Source of the DNA: JAWKRB01 sp041389885
GTDB taxonomy: Bacteria; Myxococcota_A; Polyangia; Polyangiales; Ga0077539
Reading direction: 5' to 3'
Assembly: GCA_041389885.1 (NCBI GenBank)
Contig: JAWKRB010000006.1
Location: 292,634-356,633, forward strand
DNA length: 64,000 nt
Shown here: piece by piece, positions 18,717 to 26,199 of the stretch
Layout of the letters: each line of letters begins with the position of its first letter
Numbering within the stretch: the first letter of the stretch is position 1
Notes under the pieces: generated by a model
What the model saw: the letters and a program-made list of their open reading frames with translations, nothing else
Told to the model about the DNA's origin: nothing
The model's database searches: none
Made by a program: the position numbers and the translations under genes

Positions 18717-19598
18717 CTACACCCGGCCCCGCCGGGAGAAGCGCCGACGCGCGACAAGCAACGTCGAGAGGGCGAGGAGCCACCCTGCGCGGCCTCGCCG
18801 GGGCGCCGGGGAGGTCGAGCAGCCAGCGAAATAGTTTCCGAGGCTGGGGTTGACGCAGCGCTCGACGCGGTTGCCGTCGTCGCGTCCCGAGGGGTCGACC
18901 GCGAGCATGGTCAGGCACAGCGGCCCGCTGGTGTAGGCGCCGGGCACGCGCACGGTGCGCTGCGCCGAGCGGTCCCCCGCGAAGCCTGAGCCCTGCACGC
19001 GCGCGCGCTCGAGCACCCGCGGACCCGACACGCCCGCGCCGCGGGTGATGTAGAGCACGTACTCGATGTCCGTGTCGGGCCAGCCCACGTCGCCGAAGGC
19101 CGACGCGCGCTGCGCCCGCTCGAAGCGGACCGTCACGTCGACCGCGCCGGGGTCACAGAGGTCTTCGGGCGCGCCCGCGAGGGTCGCCGAGGTCAGCCCG
19201 CCGAAGCGCGGGGGCGTCGAGCTGAGCCCCGTGCCCGTGCGAAAGCGAATGAGGTTGGAGCCCCCGACCGTGTCGGAGAAGGTCGCGACGTAGTCTGTGA
19301 GGGCCTCGAGGGGGGCGAGGGCCTGCCACACGACCTCATCGCCGATGATCGACGCGCGCCCCTCGACGCATCCGTCGCGGTCGCGTCGCCGCAGGCACAC
19401 CGTGGCAGGCTCGGGCGGGCGCTCGAGGTACCGGAGGCGAATGAGCCCGTCGGTCGGCACCTCGGTCCCGAGGTCGGCGGGGAAGGTCTCTTGCAGCGTG
19501 CCGATCTCGTGAATCGGCGTGCCCGCGTCGCACTGCGCGCGGGCGGTCGCGGCGCACAAGAAGGCCGCTGCGAAGAGGGGGGTGACGGCGCGGAGCAT
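18717..19598 (-). CDS. exported protein with MYXO-CTERM-like tail
   Basis: A 293-residue protein with an N-terminal signal (LFAAAFLCAATARA) and a C-terminal MYXO-CTERM-like sorting tail: FAGCSTSPAPRRGRAGW, a hydrophobic stretch LLALSTLLVA and a terminal Arg cluster RRRFSRRGRV. Family knowledge: such tails are processed for cell-surface display in Myxococcota. The body has paired Cys (VCLRRRDRDGC, DLCDPG, LCLTML) and looks like Ig-like beta domains, for example TDYVATFSDTVGGSNLIRF. The function is unknown. Confidence 0.75.
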   Translation of the reverse strand: MLRAVTPLFAAAFLCAATARAQCDAGTPIHEIGTLQETFPADLGTEVPTDGLIRLRYLERPPEPATVCLRRRDRDGCVEGRASIIGDEVVWQALAPLEALTDYVATFSDTVGGSNLIRFRTGTGLSSTPPRFGGLTSATLAGAPEDLCDPGAVDVTVRFERAQRASAFGDVGWPDTDIEYVLYITRGAGVSGPRVLERARVQGSGFAGDRSAQRTVRVPGAYTSGPLCLTMLAVDPSGRDDGNRVERCVNPSLGNYFAGCSTSPAPRRGRAGWLLALSTLLVARRRFSRRGRV

Positions 19599-19665
19599 CG
19601 GGTCGCGGTGAGGGTGCCCCCGCGCAGGGATCGCCGCAAGCGCGGCGGTGCTACCGTCCCCGGTC

Positions 19666-20244
19666 ATGCGCATCGGAACCGTCGCGACCGCACTGGCCCT
19701 GAGCGTCTTCGCGGGCGCGCCCCGCGGAGGGGCGCAGAGCGGATCGAGGGTCGAAGCCTCGATTCGTATGCGACAGGGCGCCGCCGCGGCGCGTCGGGGA
19801 GAGTGGGAGGAGGCCCAGCGCCTCTTGCAGAACGCCGCGGACCTCGGCGCGCCTCCGCAGGTCTACCGCGCCCTCGCCGAGGCCTCGGAGGCGTTGGGGC
19901 AGCTCCGGGCCGCGTCCGAGGCGCTCTCGCGCTACGTCGCGCTGGCCACGGGCGCTGCCGATCGGGAGGAGGCCGCCGCGCGGCAGGAGCAGCTCCGTCG
20001 AACGCTGGGAGAGCTGCTCGTCGAGGTTCGTCCGGGCCTCGCGGGTCGAGCCGCGCGGGTGTGGGTCGACCGCGACGGCCCGCGGCCGTATCCCGCCGGA
20101 GGCCTTCGCGCGATGGTGGAGGGGGGGACGCACCGGGTGAGGGTGGAGTCGCAGGGGTGGCAGACCTTCGAACAGAGGGTCACGACGGGCTACGGCGAGC
20201 CGCTCGCGGTGCGGGTGCAGCTCACCGCGGTCGCGCCTCGCTGA
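19666..20244 (+). CDS. exported TPR plus PEGA-like domain protein
   Basis: A 192-residue protein with a signal peptide (MRIGTVATALALSVFAGA). Residues about 30-110 form two TPR-like helical hairpins (AAARRGEWEEAQRLLQNA, ALAEASEALGQLRAASEALS). The C-terminal part (LVEVRPGLAGRAARVWVDRD to GTHRVRVESQGWQTFEQ) resembles a PEGA surface domain. This TPR-PEGA layout is common among myxobacterial periplasmic proteins. ATG 19666 is preferred; an ATG 18 bp upstream is in frame. It converges on tolB with a 4-bp gap. Confidence 0.75.
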   Translation: MRIGTVATALALSVFAGAPRGGAQSGSRVEASIRMRQGAAAARRGEWEEAQRLLQNAADLGAPPQVYRALAEASEALGQLRAASEALSRYVALATGAADREEAAARQEQLRRTLGELLVEVRPGLAGRAARVWVDRDGPRPYPAGGLRAMVEGGTHRVRVESQGWQTFEQRVTTGYGEPLAVRVQLTAVAPR

Positions 20245-20248
20245 TCGC

Positions 20249-21544
20249 TCAGCGGGGCTCCCAGCGCAGGGTCTCGCCGCCGCCGCCGAGGATCCGCTGT
20301 TGATTCAGCCCGTCCTGGTTCATCAGGTAGATGCCGCCGCGGCTGGAATTGAAGGCGATGAGCCGACCGTCGGGCGAGAAGGTGGGATCGGTGTTCGTGC
20401 CCTGGTTCTCGGTGAGCCGGCGCGTCGCGCCGCTCGCGACGTTGACGGTGTAGATGTCGGTGCTGCCGCCGACGCGCCCTGAGTACACCAGCAGCTGGCC
20501 ATCGGGGGACCACGAGGGCGAGGTGTTGTAGGTCCCGGTGAAGCTCACCCGCCGCGCGCCGCCGCCGCTGGCGCTCATCACGTAGATCTGCGGTCCGCCC
20601 GCGCGATCGCTCACGAACGCGATGCGGGAGCCGTCGGGGGACCACACCGGCGAGACGTCCGCGCCAGCGTCGTTGGTGACGCGCCGGAGGTTCGCGCCGT
20701 CGGTGCCCCCCACGTAGATCTCGCTGTTGCCGTCGCGCGTGAGCACCACGGCCATGCGCGACCCTGAGAACGCCGCGCCCATGACCAGCCCGTCGGCGCG
20801 GAGGATCGGCTCCCGCGAGCCCTGACGGAACAGCGCGAGGAATCCCTCGGGCGTCTGCGATGAGAAGTAGATCCCGCCCGGGCCCCACGCGGGGAGGAAC
20901 GAGAGCCTTCGCCCCGACGAGACCTGCGCGAGGTTCTCTCCGTCGCAGTCGACGGTGAACACGGCCTTGCGCCCTCGGCCCGTGCGCCGCGCGAAGGCGA
21001 TGCGGGTGCCGAAGATCCCCGGGGTCTGGGTGTAGAGCTGGATCAGGTCGTTGGCGATGCGGTGCGCCACCGCGCGGGGGCTCGCTGGACCGTACGAGCG
21101 AGAGAGCCGCGGCGCAGAGGGGGCGCCGGGCTCCCACACCCGCAGCTCGACGCGCGTCGCGTCGCCGCTGCCGGTGCTGCTGCCCTTCACCACGGCGGTC
21201 GCGCCCACGCCCGCCCAGGAGCCGGCGTTGATGTTCAGCCCCTCGGCGTCGAGGTCGGCGGTGAACGAGTGCGGGTCGAGCACGCGAAAGAGCGACGAGA
21301 GCCGCAGGTCGTTGGAGAGAACCGCCGAGATCTGGTCGCCGCCGGGGCCGCGGAGCGCGGGGATCGCGACCGGAAGGAGCCGCGACTCCAAGCCCTGCAG
21401 CGAGACCGTGATGTCGCCACCCCCCGCGGGGACCTGCGGCGCGGGCGCTTGAGGCGCCGGCTGGGCGACGGAGATGTAGGGGGGGAGCAGGGCCAGTCCC
21501 GCGGCGACGCCGACCAGCGACCAGGATTGGAGGGTTCTCTTCAC
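20249..21544 (-). CDS. tolB: Tol-Pal system protein TolB
   Basis: A 431-residue periplasmic beta-propeller. The signal peptide (about 1-28) is followed by the TolB N-terminal domain (ITVSLQGLESRLLPVAIP, then ISAVLSNDLRLSSLFRVLD). The propeller blades have the WD40-like SPDG repeats VSPVWSPDGSRIAFVSD, TSPSWSPDGQLLVYSG and TDPTFSPDGRLIAFNSS. It works with TolA/Q/R and Pal in outer-membrane constriction. It lies downstream of the tolA-like gene (39-bp gap) on the same strand. No pal gene is found in the window. Confidence 0.93.
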   Translation of the reverse strand: MKRTLQSWSLVGVAAGLALLPPYISVAQPAPQAPAPQVPAGGGDITVSLQGLESRLLPVAIPALRGPGGDQISAVLSNDLRLSSLFRVLDPHSFTADLDAEGLNINAGSWAGVGATAVVKGSSTGSGDATRVELRVWEPGAPSAPRLSRSYGPASPRAVAHRIANDLIQLYTQTPGIFGTRIAFARRTGRGRKAVFTVDCDGENLAQVSSGRRLSFLPAWGPGGIYFSSQTPEGFLALFRQGSREPILRADGLVMGAAFSGSRMAVVLTRDGNSEIYVGGTDGANLRRVTNDAGADVSPVWSPDGSRIAFVSDRAGGPQIYVMSASGGGARRVSFTGTYNTSPSWSPDGQLLVYSGRVGGSTDIYTVNVASGATRRLTENQGTNTDPTFSPDGRLIAFNSSRGGIYLMNQDGLNQQRILGGGGETLRWEPR

Positions 21545-21583
21545 GGCTTCAACTCTAACGGACGGCGCGAGGGGGCGCGATCT

Positions 21584-22447
21584 TCATTGCGACTCGGGCT
21601 CGACGTTCACGTTGATGTTCCGGTCCGCGAGCTGCGCGAGCTCCTCGGGCGACAGGCCCGGGATCTCCGCGTGCTGCGCGACCAGCCGCTGCGCCTGCGC
21701 GACGTAGTCGTTGTCGAGGCTCTCGTTGCCCGAGGGCTGAGACAGCTCGGCGCCCACGATGGTGCCCGACCCGCTGATGCGCAGGCGAAATCGAACGCGG
21801 CGGCGGTCGCTGCCCGTGAGGGTCTGCGTGCGGTGAATGTTGCGCTGCAAGAACTCCTGCAGCTTCGCGATGGCGCCGTGGCTGGCCTGGCTCGGGTCGG
21901 TGGTGGTGCCCACCGCGCTGCCCGTCGCGGCGCCGGGACCCGCCGCGGTCGGGTCGGCGGCCTGCTCCGCCGCGGCCATCTGGGCGATGCGGTCCATGGT
22001 CTCCGCGAGGTCCTGGTTGCCCCGGCCGCGCACGGTGCGTCGGGTGATCGCGGCCATGTAGTCCTGCGCGCCGGCGTCGGGTCGCAGCGCCACCGCGGTG
22101 GGGTCTCGCACCGGGGTGATCGCCGCCGGCGCCGCCCGCTCGGCGCGCACGGGCGCCTCGCGATGAATCACGCGCCTCGGGTCAAAGCTCCCGCCCCCGC
22201 GTCGCAGCAGCTGGGTCGAGACCACCAGCTCGTCGCGGCGGGGCGGCGGGGTGCGCGCGACGTTGCCCTCGTCACGGCCAAGGCGAAGCGCCGCCCCCGC
22301 GACGGTCGCGTGCACCAACACCGCGAGGAACACCCCCGTCGCCACGCCCCCACGGTCGTTCGTCCCTGTCTCCACCCCGCCGCGGCGAAGAGGAGAAGGC
22401 GGAATCGACGGCGACGACGGGAGCGAAGGCGGAATCGAGGGCGTCAT
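21584..22447 (-). CDS. tolA: TolA/TonB-like energy-transducing protein
   Basis: A 287-residue protein with a cytoplasmic Pro-rich start, one membrane segment (GVATGVFLAVLVHATVAGAA), a periplasmic linker rich in Ala/Arg/Thr and a C-terminal TonB/TolA-type domain (VRFRLRISGSGTIVGAELSQ, then NESLDNDYVAQAQRLV). Its position between tolQR and tolB supports a TolA role. AGGAGG at 22452-22457 lies 4 bp before the ATG and decides for 22447; an ATG at 22492 would place that site inside the coding sequence. The linker is shorter than in E. coli TolA. Confidence 0.8.
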   Translation of the reverse strand: MTPSIPPSLPSSPSIPPSPLRRGGVETGTNDRGGVATGVFLAVLVHATVAGAALRLGRDEGNVARTPPPRRDELVVSTQLLRRGGGSFDPRRVIHREAPVRAERAAPAAITPVRDPTAVALRPDAGAQDYMAAITRRTVRGRGNQDLAETMDRIAQMAAAEQAADPTAAGPGAATGSAVGTTTDPSQASHGAIAKLQEFLQRNIHRTQTLTGSDRRRVRFRLRISGSGTIVGAELSQPSGNESLDNDYVAQAQRLVAQHAEIPGLSPEELAQLADRNINVNVEPESQ

Positions 22448-22500
22448 GAGGCCTCCTGAGCCTGTCAGGGTCTGTACCAGAATCCCGGTCACCCTTGGGA

Positions 22501-22521
22501 TGTGTACAAACTGTGTACAAA
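22501..22521. repeat. direct repeat TGTGTACAAA x2, 11-bp spacing
   Basis: The 10-mer TGTGTACAAA occurs at 22501-22510 and again at 22512-22521, one helical turn apart, in the region shared by the tolA-like gene (minus) and the ECF sigma gene (plus). Each copy contains the palindrome TGTACA. It looks like a binding site for a regulator of either gene. Confidence 0.6.
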
Positions 22522-22547
22522 GCTGGTCCGTTGACGGGGGAGATGGT

Positions 22548-22580
22548 CAAAAAATGATGCACATGGGCAAAAATTGATGC
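22548..22580. repeat. direct repeat of an AT-rich 13-mer, 20-bp spacing
   Basis: CAAAAAATGATGC (22548-22560) and CAAAAATTGATGC (22568-22580) match at 12 of 13 positions and start exactly 20 bp (two helical turns) apart. This is one of the few AT-rich patches in the window and may be part of a promoter or upstream activating region for the sigma-factor gene. Confidence 0.55.
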
Positions 22581-22647
22581 TCTACAGACGAGGCCGAGAT
22601 CGCGGATTCTCCGCAAATACTGGGTGTCGGACCCTTGGCATCGTCCA

Positions 22648-22664
22648 TGCACAATGATTGTGCA
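22648..22664. promoter_or_regulatory. perfect inverted repeat upstream of the ECF sigma gene
   Basis: TGCACAAT-G-ATTGTGCA is a perfect 8-bp inverted repeat with a one-base centre, ending 31 bp before the chosen start of the sigma-factor gene. Its size fits an operator of a dimeric regulator better than a terminator (no T tract). Confidence 0.6.
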
Positions 22665-22695
22665 ACACGGCCCCTACGCCGACGGAGATTACGCC

Positions 22696-23289
22696 ATGGA
22701 TGCCCAGACGACCGCTTCAGCCCGTTCGACCGACCTGATCCCTGTGACAGCCGACATTCGTAAGACGGTCGAAGCTGCCTTTCGATCCTACGAGTCCCGG
22801 CTGTTTCACACGGCGCTTCGCATCACCCGCAACGACCAGGACGCGTGGGACGCCGTGCAGGAGGGCATGGTCAGCGCCCTCCGCAACGCCGAGCGCTTTC
22901 GCGGCGACTCGGCCGTCGCGAGCTGGCTGTACAGCATCGTGGTCAACGCCGCGCTCTACCAGCGTCGCCGCGCCACCTCGCGCCGCCGCGGCATGGACCG
23001 CTTCGTCGAGAAGGTCTGGCCCGACGCCGAGCTCTCCCTCGAGGCGGGTACGGTGCAGCACGACCCCGAGGCGCACCTGATGGCCAAGATCGACCTCGAC
23101 CGGGTCTCCGACCGCATCGCCGAGCTCCCCGCCGACCGCCGCGAGCTCCTCGAGCGCGCGCTGGGCGGCGACTCGTTTCAAGACATCGCCGACTCCATCG
23201 GCGAGCCGGTCGCGGCGGTGAAGAGCCGCGTGTGGCGCACCCGGGTCGGTCTCCGCGCGGAGTTCGGCGAGACCCTCGCGGCGGCCTGA
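22696..23289 (+). CDS. ECF-type RNA polymerase sigma factor
   Basis: A 197-residue sigma factor containing only regions 2 and 4. Region 2: FRSYESRLFHTALRITRNDQ, DAWDAVQEGMVSALRNAERF, then SAVASWLYSIVVNAALYQRR. Region 4: RIAELPADRRELLERALGGD followed by the helix-turn-helix DIADSIGEPVAAVKSRVWRT. GGAG at 22684-22687 precedes the ATG at 22696 by 8 bp, which favours this start over in-frame ATGs upstream, which would place the inverted repeat inside the gene. No anti-sigma gene is adjacent. It sits on the opposite strand in the middle of the tol genes and converges on tolR with a 3-bp gap. Confidence 0.88.
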   Translation: MDAQTTASARSTDLIPVTADIRKTVEAAFRSYESRLFHTALRITRNDQDAWDAVQEGMVSALRNAERFRGDSAVASWLYSIVVNAALYQRRRATSRRRGMDRFVEKVWPDAELSLEAGTVQHDPEAHLMAKIDLDRVSDRIAELPADRRELLERALGGDSFQDIADSIGEPVAAVKSRVWRTRVGLRAEFGETLAAA

Positions 23290-23292
23290 GCG

Positions 23293-23733
23293 CTACTGAG
23301 AAGAGACGGGGTCGGTGACGATCCCGAGCTTCTCGACCCCCGCCTCGCGCATCATCGCGAGCACCCGCACCACCACCCCGTACGACACGCTCTCATCGGC
23401 CTGCAGGTAGGCCTCGTGGTCTCGCTGCACGATGGCGTTGGCTCGCAGTCGCTCGGTGAGGCGCTCGATGGGCACCTGGTCCTGCCCGACCCAGATCACG
23501 ATGGGCGAGCGGGGGTTGTTGAGCTCTTGATGCCCGAGGGTGATCTGGAGCTTCTGGTCCCCGACCTGCATCTCGGGCGCGTTGGCGTTGGGGAGGTCGA
23601 CCTTCATGCCGGCCTGCACGAGCGGCGCGGTCACCATGAAGATGATCAGCAGCACGAGCATGACGTCGACCAGCGGCGTCACGTTGATATCGCTCATGGG
23701 GCCGCCGCCCCCGCCTCCGGATGTGAACGCCAT
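23293..23733 (-). CDS. tolR: ExbD/TolR-family protein
   Basis: A 146-residue inner-membrane protein. One membrane segment contains the conserved Asp in NVTPLVDVMLVLLIIFMVTA, the proton-path residue of TolR/ExbD. A periplasmic domain follows (VDLPNANAPEMQVGD to AMMREAGVEKLGIVTDP). It forms the motor with the TolQ-like protein encoded 19 bp upstream. The leading Gly tract (SGGGGGG) is unusual but seen in deltaproteobacterial TolR. Confidence 0.92.
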   Translation of the reverse strand: MAFTSGGGGGGPMSDINVTPLVDVMLVLLIIFMVTAPLVQAGMKVDLPNANAPEMQVGDQKLQITLGHQELNNPRSPIVIWVGQDQVPIERLTERLRANAIVQRDHEAYLQADESVSYGVVVRVLAMMREAGVEKLGIVTDPVSSQ

Positions 23734-23752
23734 CGGTCGCCTGCCTCTCAGC

Positions 23753-24487
23753 TCACTTGAGGATGTGCCGACGGACGATGTTCAGGAAGTCGTTCCCGAA
23801 GATGTCCATCTCGTTGGAGATCACGCGGATCTGCCGCACGAAATAGTTGAAGCCGATCACCGCGGGGACCGCGGCGACGAGGCCGACGGCGGTGGTGAAC
23901 AGCGCCTCGGCGATGCCCGGGCCGACCCGGTCGATGGTGCTCGACCCCTGCGCGCCCGTGAGCTGCAAGAACGCATGCATGATCCCGTACACCGTGCCGA
24001 ACAGCCCGATGAAGGGCGCCGTGCTGCCCGTGGTCGCGAGGAAGGGCACCATGCTCTCGAGGATGGTCGTCTGCCGCGAGGTCGCCCGGCGCAGCGCCCT
24101 CTCGATGTTGCCGATGTCCGCCGCGGCCTCGTCGTCGGTCGACGCGGCCTTGACCCGCAGCAGCTCCTCGTAGCCGGCCTTGTACATCTGGGCGACGGGG
24201 CTGCGCGTGAAGCGCGTCGCGGCTTCGGCGGCGATGTTGAGCTGCCGGGTGTCTTCGAACACCTTCAAGAACGACTCGTTCTCCGCGAAGGCCCGCCGGA
24301 TGTACAGCCACTTGTAGCCGATGATGTACCAGCAGATCACCGAGAACAGCAGCAGGATGAAGAGCACGACCTTCACCGGCAGCGTCGCCTGCCAGATCAG
24401 GTCGAAGGTGCCGGGGATCGCGGTCGGCGCCCGACCCCCCTGCTGCTGGTGCATGTGGACCAGGTACCCGTAGATCACATGGTTCAT
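23753..24487 (-). CDS. tolQ: MotA/TolQ/ExbB proton-channel protein
   Basis: A 244-residue inner-membrane protein with three membrane segments: VKVVLFILLLFSVICWYIIG, then VPFLATTGSTAPFIGLFGTV and EALFTTAVGLVAAVPAVIGF, the last two holding the conserved TGSTAPFIGLFGTVYGI and Thr/Pro residues of the channel. It energises the TolA-like protein through the proton-motive force. The start at 24487 (MNHVIYGYLV) is preferred to an ATG 42 bp upstream. It is the first gene of the tol run on this strand. Confidence 0.92.
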   Translation of the reverse strand: MNHVIYGYLVHMHQQQGGRAPTAIPGTFDLIWQATLPVKVVLFILLLFSVICWYIIGYKWLYIRRAFAENESFLKVFEDTRQLNIAAEAATRFTRSPVAQMYKAGYEELLRVKAASTDDEAAADIGNIERALRRATSRQTTILESMVPFLATTGSTAPFIGLFGTVYGIMHAFLQLTGAQGSSTIDRVGPGIAEALFTTAVGLVAAVPAVIGFNYFVRQIRVISNEMDIFGNDFLNIVRRHILK

Positions 24488-24579
24488 GAAGGTCGCACGG
24501 GGGTATCGCCGCAGGTGCACCGCTGTCAATGCGTGGCGACGCTTGCGACGGCGACTCGGTACGGTTCAGACTGCGCCGG

Positions 24580-25284
24580 GTGCGCGGAGACGAAGAGAGA
24601 ATTCGGTACCAGACGCCCACGGTGACCCGAACCATGAAGGTCCTGTCGGCGGCCCTCGTGGGGATCTGGCTCCTCCAGGTGTTGACGAACTCCGCCGAGG
24701 TCCCCTTTGGCGCGTTTCGCTGGCTGACCCTCAAGCCCAGCGCGGTGCTCGAGGGGCACGAGCTGTGGCGCGTCGCGACCTACGCCGTGCTCGGCAACCC
24801 CGCCGATGTCGTCGCCATCCTCCTCGACGTGATGATCCTGCTGATCTTCGGCTCGGCGCTCGAAGAGCGCGCGGGGAGGGGGCGGGCCCTCGCCGCGATG
24901 TTCGCGGTCAGCGTCTTCGGCGCCCTCGCCGTGCTCGCCGCCAGCCGCGTCGACCTGTCGCTCCTGCACGCCCAGGTGGTGGGGTCCTCGGCGGCGATGT
25001 CTGCGCTCATCGTCGCCTGGGGCGTGCAGCGCGCCGAGGAGCGCCTGAGCTTCTTCGGCGCCTTCGAGCTGCGCGGCAAGCACTTCGCCATGGTCGTCGC
25101 GGCGATGACGGTCGTGAGCTTTCTGCTCAACCGCAGCGGCGCGCACGTCGCGTCGGTCGCCGGGCTCGTGGCGGGACTCTTCGTCGCGCGCCTCGGTCCC
25201 CGCACGCCCAAGGCGCCGCCGCGCAAGCGGGTCGGGGGCCACCTGCGGGTCGTGCCCGAAGACCCCAAGCGCTACCTGAACTGA
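24580..25284 (+). CDS. rhomboid-family intramembrane serine protease
   Basis: A polytopic protein of about 235 residues with six hydrophobic segments. The rhomboid catalytic pair is recognisable: Ser in HAQVVGSSAAMSAL (GxSx motif) and His in SGAHVASVAGLVAGLF. Segments such as HELWRVATYAVLGNPADVV and LIFGSALEERAGRGRALA match the family opening and L1 region. The start is uncertain: GTG 24580 keeps the RYQTPTVTRTMKVL lead typical of rhomboids; ATG 24634 or ATG 24529 are alternatives. It is divergent from tolQ. The substrate is unknown. Confidence 0.75.
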   Translation: MRGDEERIRYQTPTVTRTMKVLSAALVGIWLLQVLTNSAEVPFGAFRWLTLKPSAVLEGHELWRVATYAVLGNPADVVAILLDVMILLIFGSALEERAGRGRALAAMFAVSVFGALAVLAASRVDLSLLHAQVVGSSAAMSALIVAWGVQRAEERLSFFGAFELRGKHFAMVVAAMTVVSFLLNRSGAHVASVAGLVAGLFVARLGPRTPKAPPRKRVGGHLRVVPEDPKRYLN

Positions 25285-25293
25285 GCGCGGCGG

Positions 25294-26190
25294 TCAGGCG
25301 TCGCCGCGCCAGGGGCGGTCGGACTCGTACTCCTCCTCGAGGTCGTCGGCCAGGGCCGCGCGCACCTGCGCGGGCAGGTCGTCGAGCGCGATGCGGGTGC
25401 CCTTCGCGCGCCGCACCGCGTGCTCGATCGCGGCGTCGAGCTCGTCGAGGTTGCCCGGCCAGCGGTAGCTCCGGAGCGCGAGCGCGGCCTCAGGGCCGAC
25501 CCCCAGCGCCGCGCGGCCGTGCACCCGGCACGCGCGGTCGATCGACAGCAGCGTGAGCGACTCGAGGTCCTCGATCCGCTCGCGGAGCGGGGGCACCCGC
25601 ACCGTGCGCTCGGAGAGCATGTCGAGCAGCGCGCGAGGGAGGTCGAAGCGCTCGGGTCGGTCGCGCATCGTCACGACGACGCGCACGTCGACCGCGTAGC
25701 CGTGCTCGGCGCCCAGGCGCCGCGACGTGCCCGTGCGAAGCGCGTCGACGAGGGCGACCTGGGCGTCGTGTCCCAGCGCCGGGAGGTCTTCGAGGACCAG
25801 CGTTCCGCCCGCGGCGTGCTCCAGCCAGCCCGCGCGCTCGGGGCTCTCGCGGGCGTCGCCCACCAGCGCCGCGAGCAGCCCGTCGAGGCGCGCGCCCCCG
25901 GCGTCGAGGATCACGAACGGAGACGCCGCGCCGGGGCCCTGGTCGTGCAGCACCTTCGCGATCGCCGCCGCGCCCGCTCCTCCCTCCGACACGAGCGCCA
26001 CAGGACCCCGCATCGAGAGCGCGATCGCCTTGTCTCGCAGCGACCTCGACGTCGCCGCGTACGCCGTCCAGCGCTCGTCGCGCTCGCCCAGCGCCCGCAT
26101 GCGCCTGGCGCCCTCGTGGAGCGCGACGAGCCGCTGGGTCTCTCGCGACGCCTCGACCGCGAGGCGGTCTGCGCCCTCGGCGCGGGTCAC
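25294..26190 (-). CDS. degenerate sigma54-activator-type AAA domain (3' part of a frameshifted gene)
   Basis: A frame of 298 residues starting at a GTG. It carries a coiled-coil lead, then a P-loop position reading SEGGAGAAAIAKVLH without the Walker A lysine, a Walker B-like GGTLVLEDLPAL, the arginine region VPPLRERIEDLESLTLL, and the C-terminal segment RWPGNLDELDAAIEHAVRR, all in the order of NtrC-type AAA domains. The GAFTGA loop that contacts sigma54 is absent (EHAAGG in its place) and no DNA-binding HTH follows. It probably belongs to the same polypeptide as the sensor part upstream: the two frames join in the run at 26200-26216, where one base seems to be extra. Confidence 0.7.
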   Translation of the reverse strand: MTRAEGADRLAVEASRETQRLVALHEGARRMRALGERDERWTAYAATSRSLRDKAIALSMRGPVALVSEGGAGAAAIAKVLHDQGPGAASPFVILDAGGARLDGLLAALVGDARESPERAGWLEHAAGGTLVLEDLPALGHDAQVALVDALRTGTSRRLGAEHGYAVDVRVVVTMRDRPERFDLPRALLDMLSERTVRVPPLRERIEDLESLTLLSIDRACRVHGRAALGVGPEAALALRSYRWPGNLDELDAAIEHAVRRAKGTRIALDDLPAQVRAALADDLEEEYESDRPWRGDA

Positions 26191-26199
26191 GGCCTCGTC

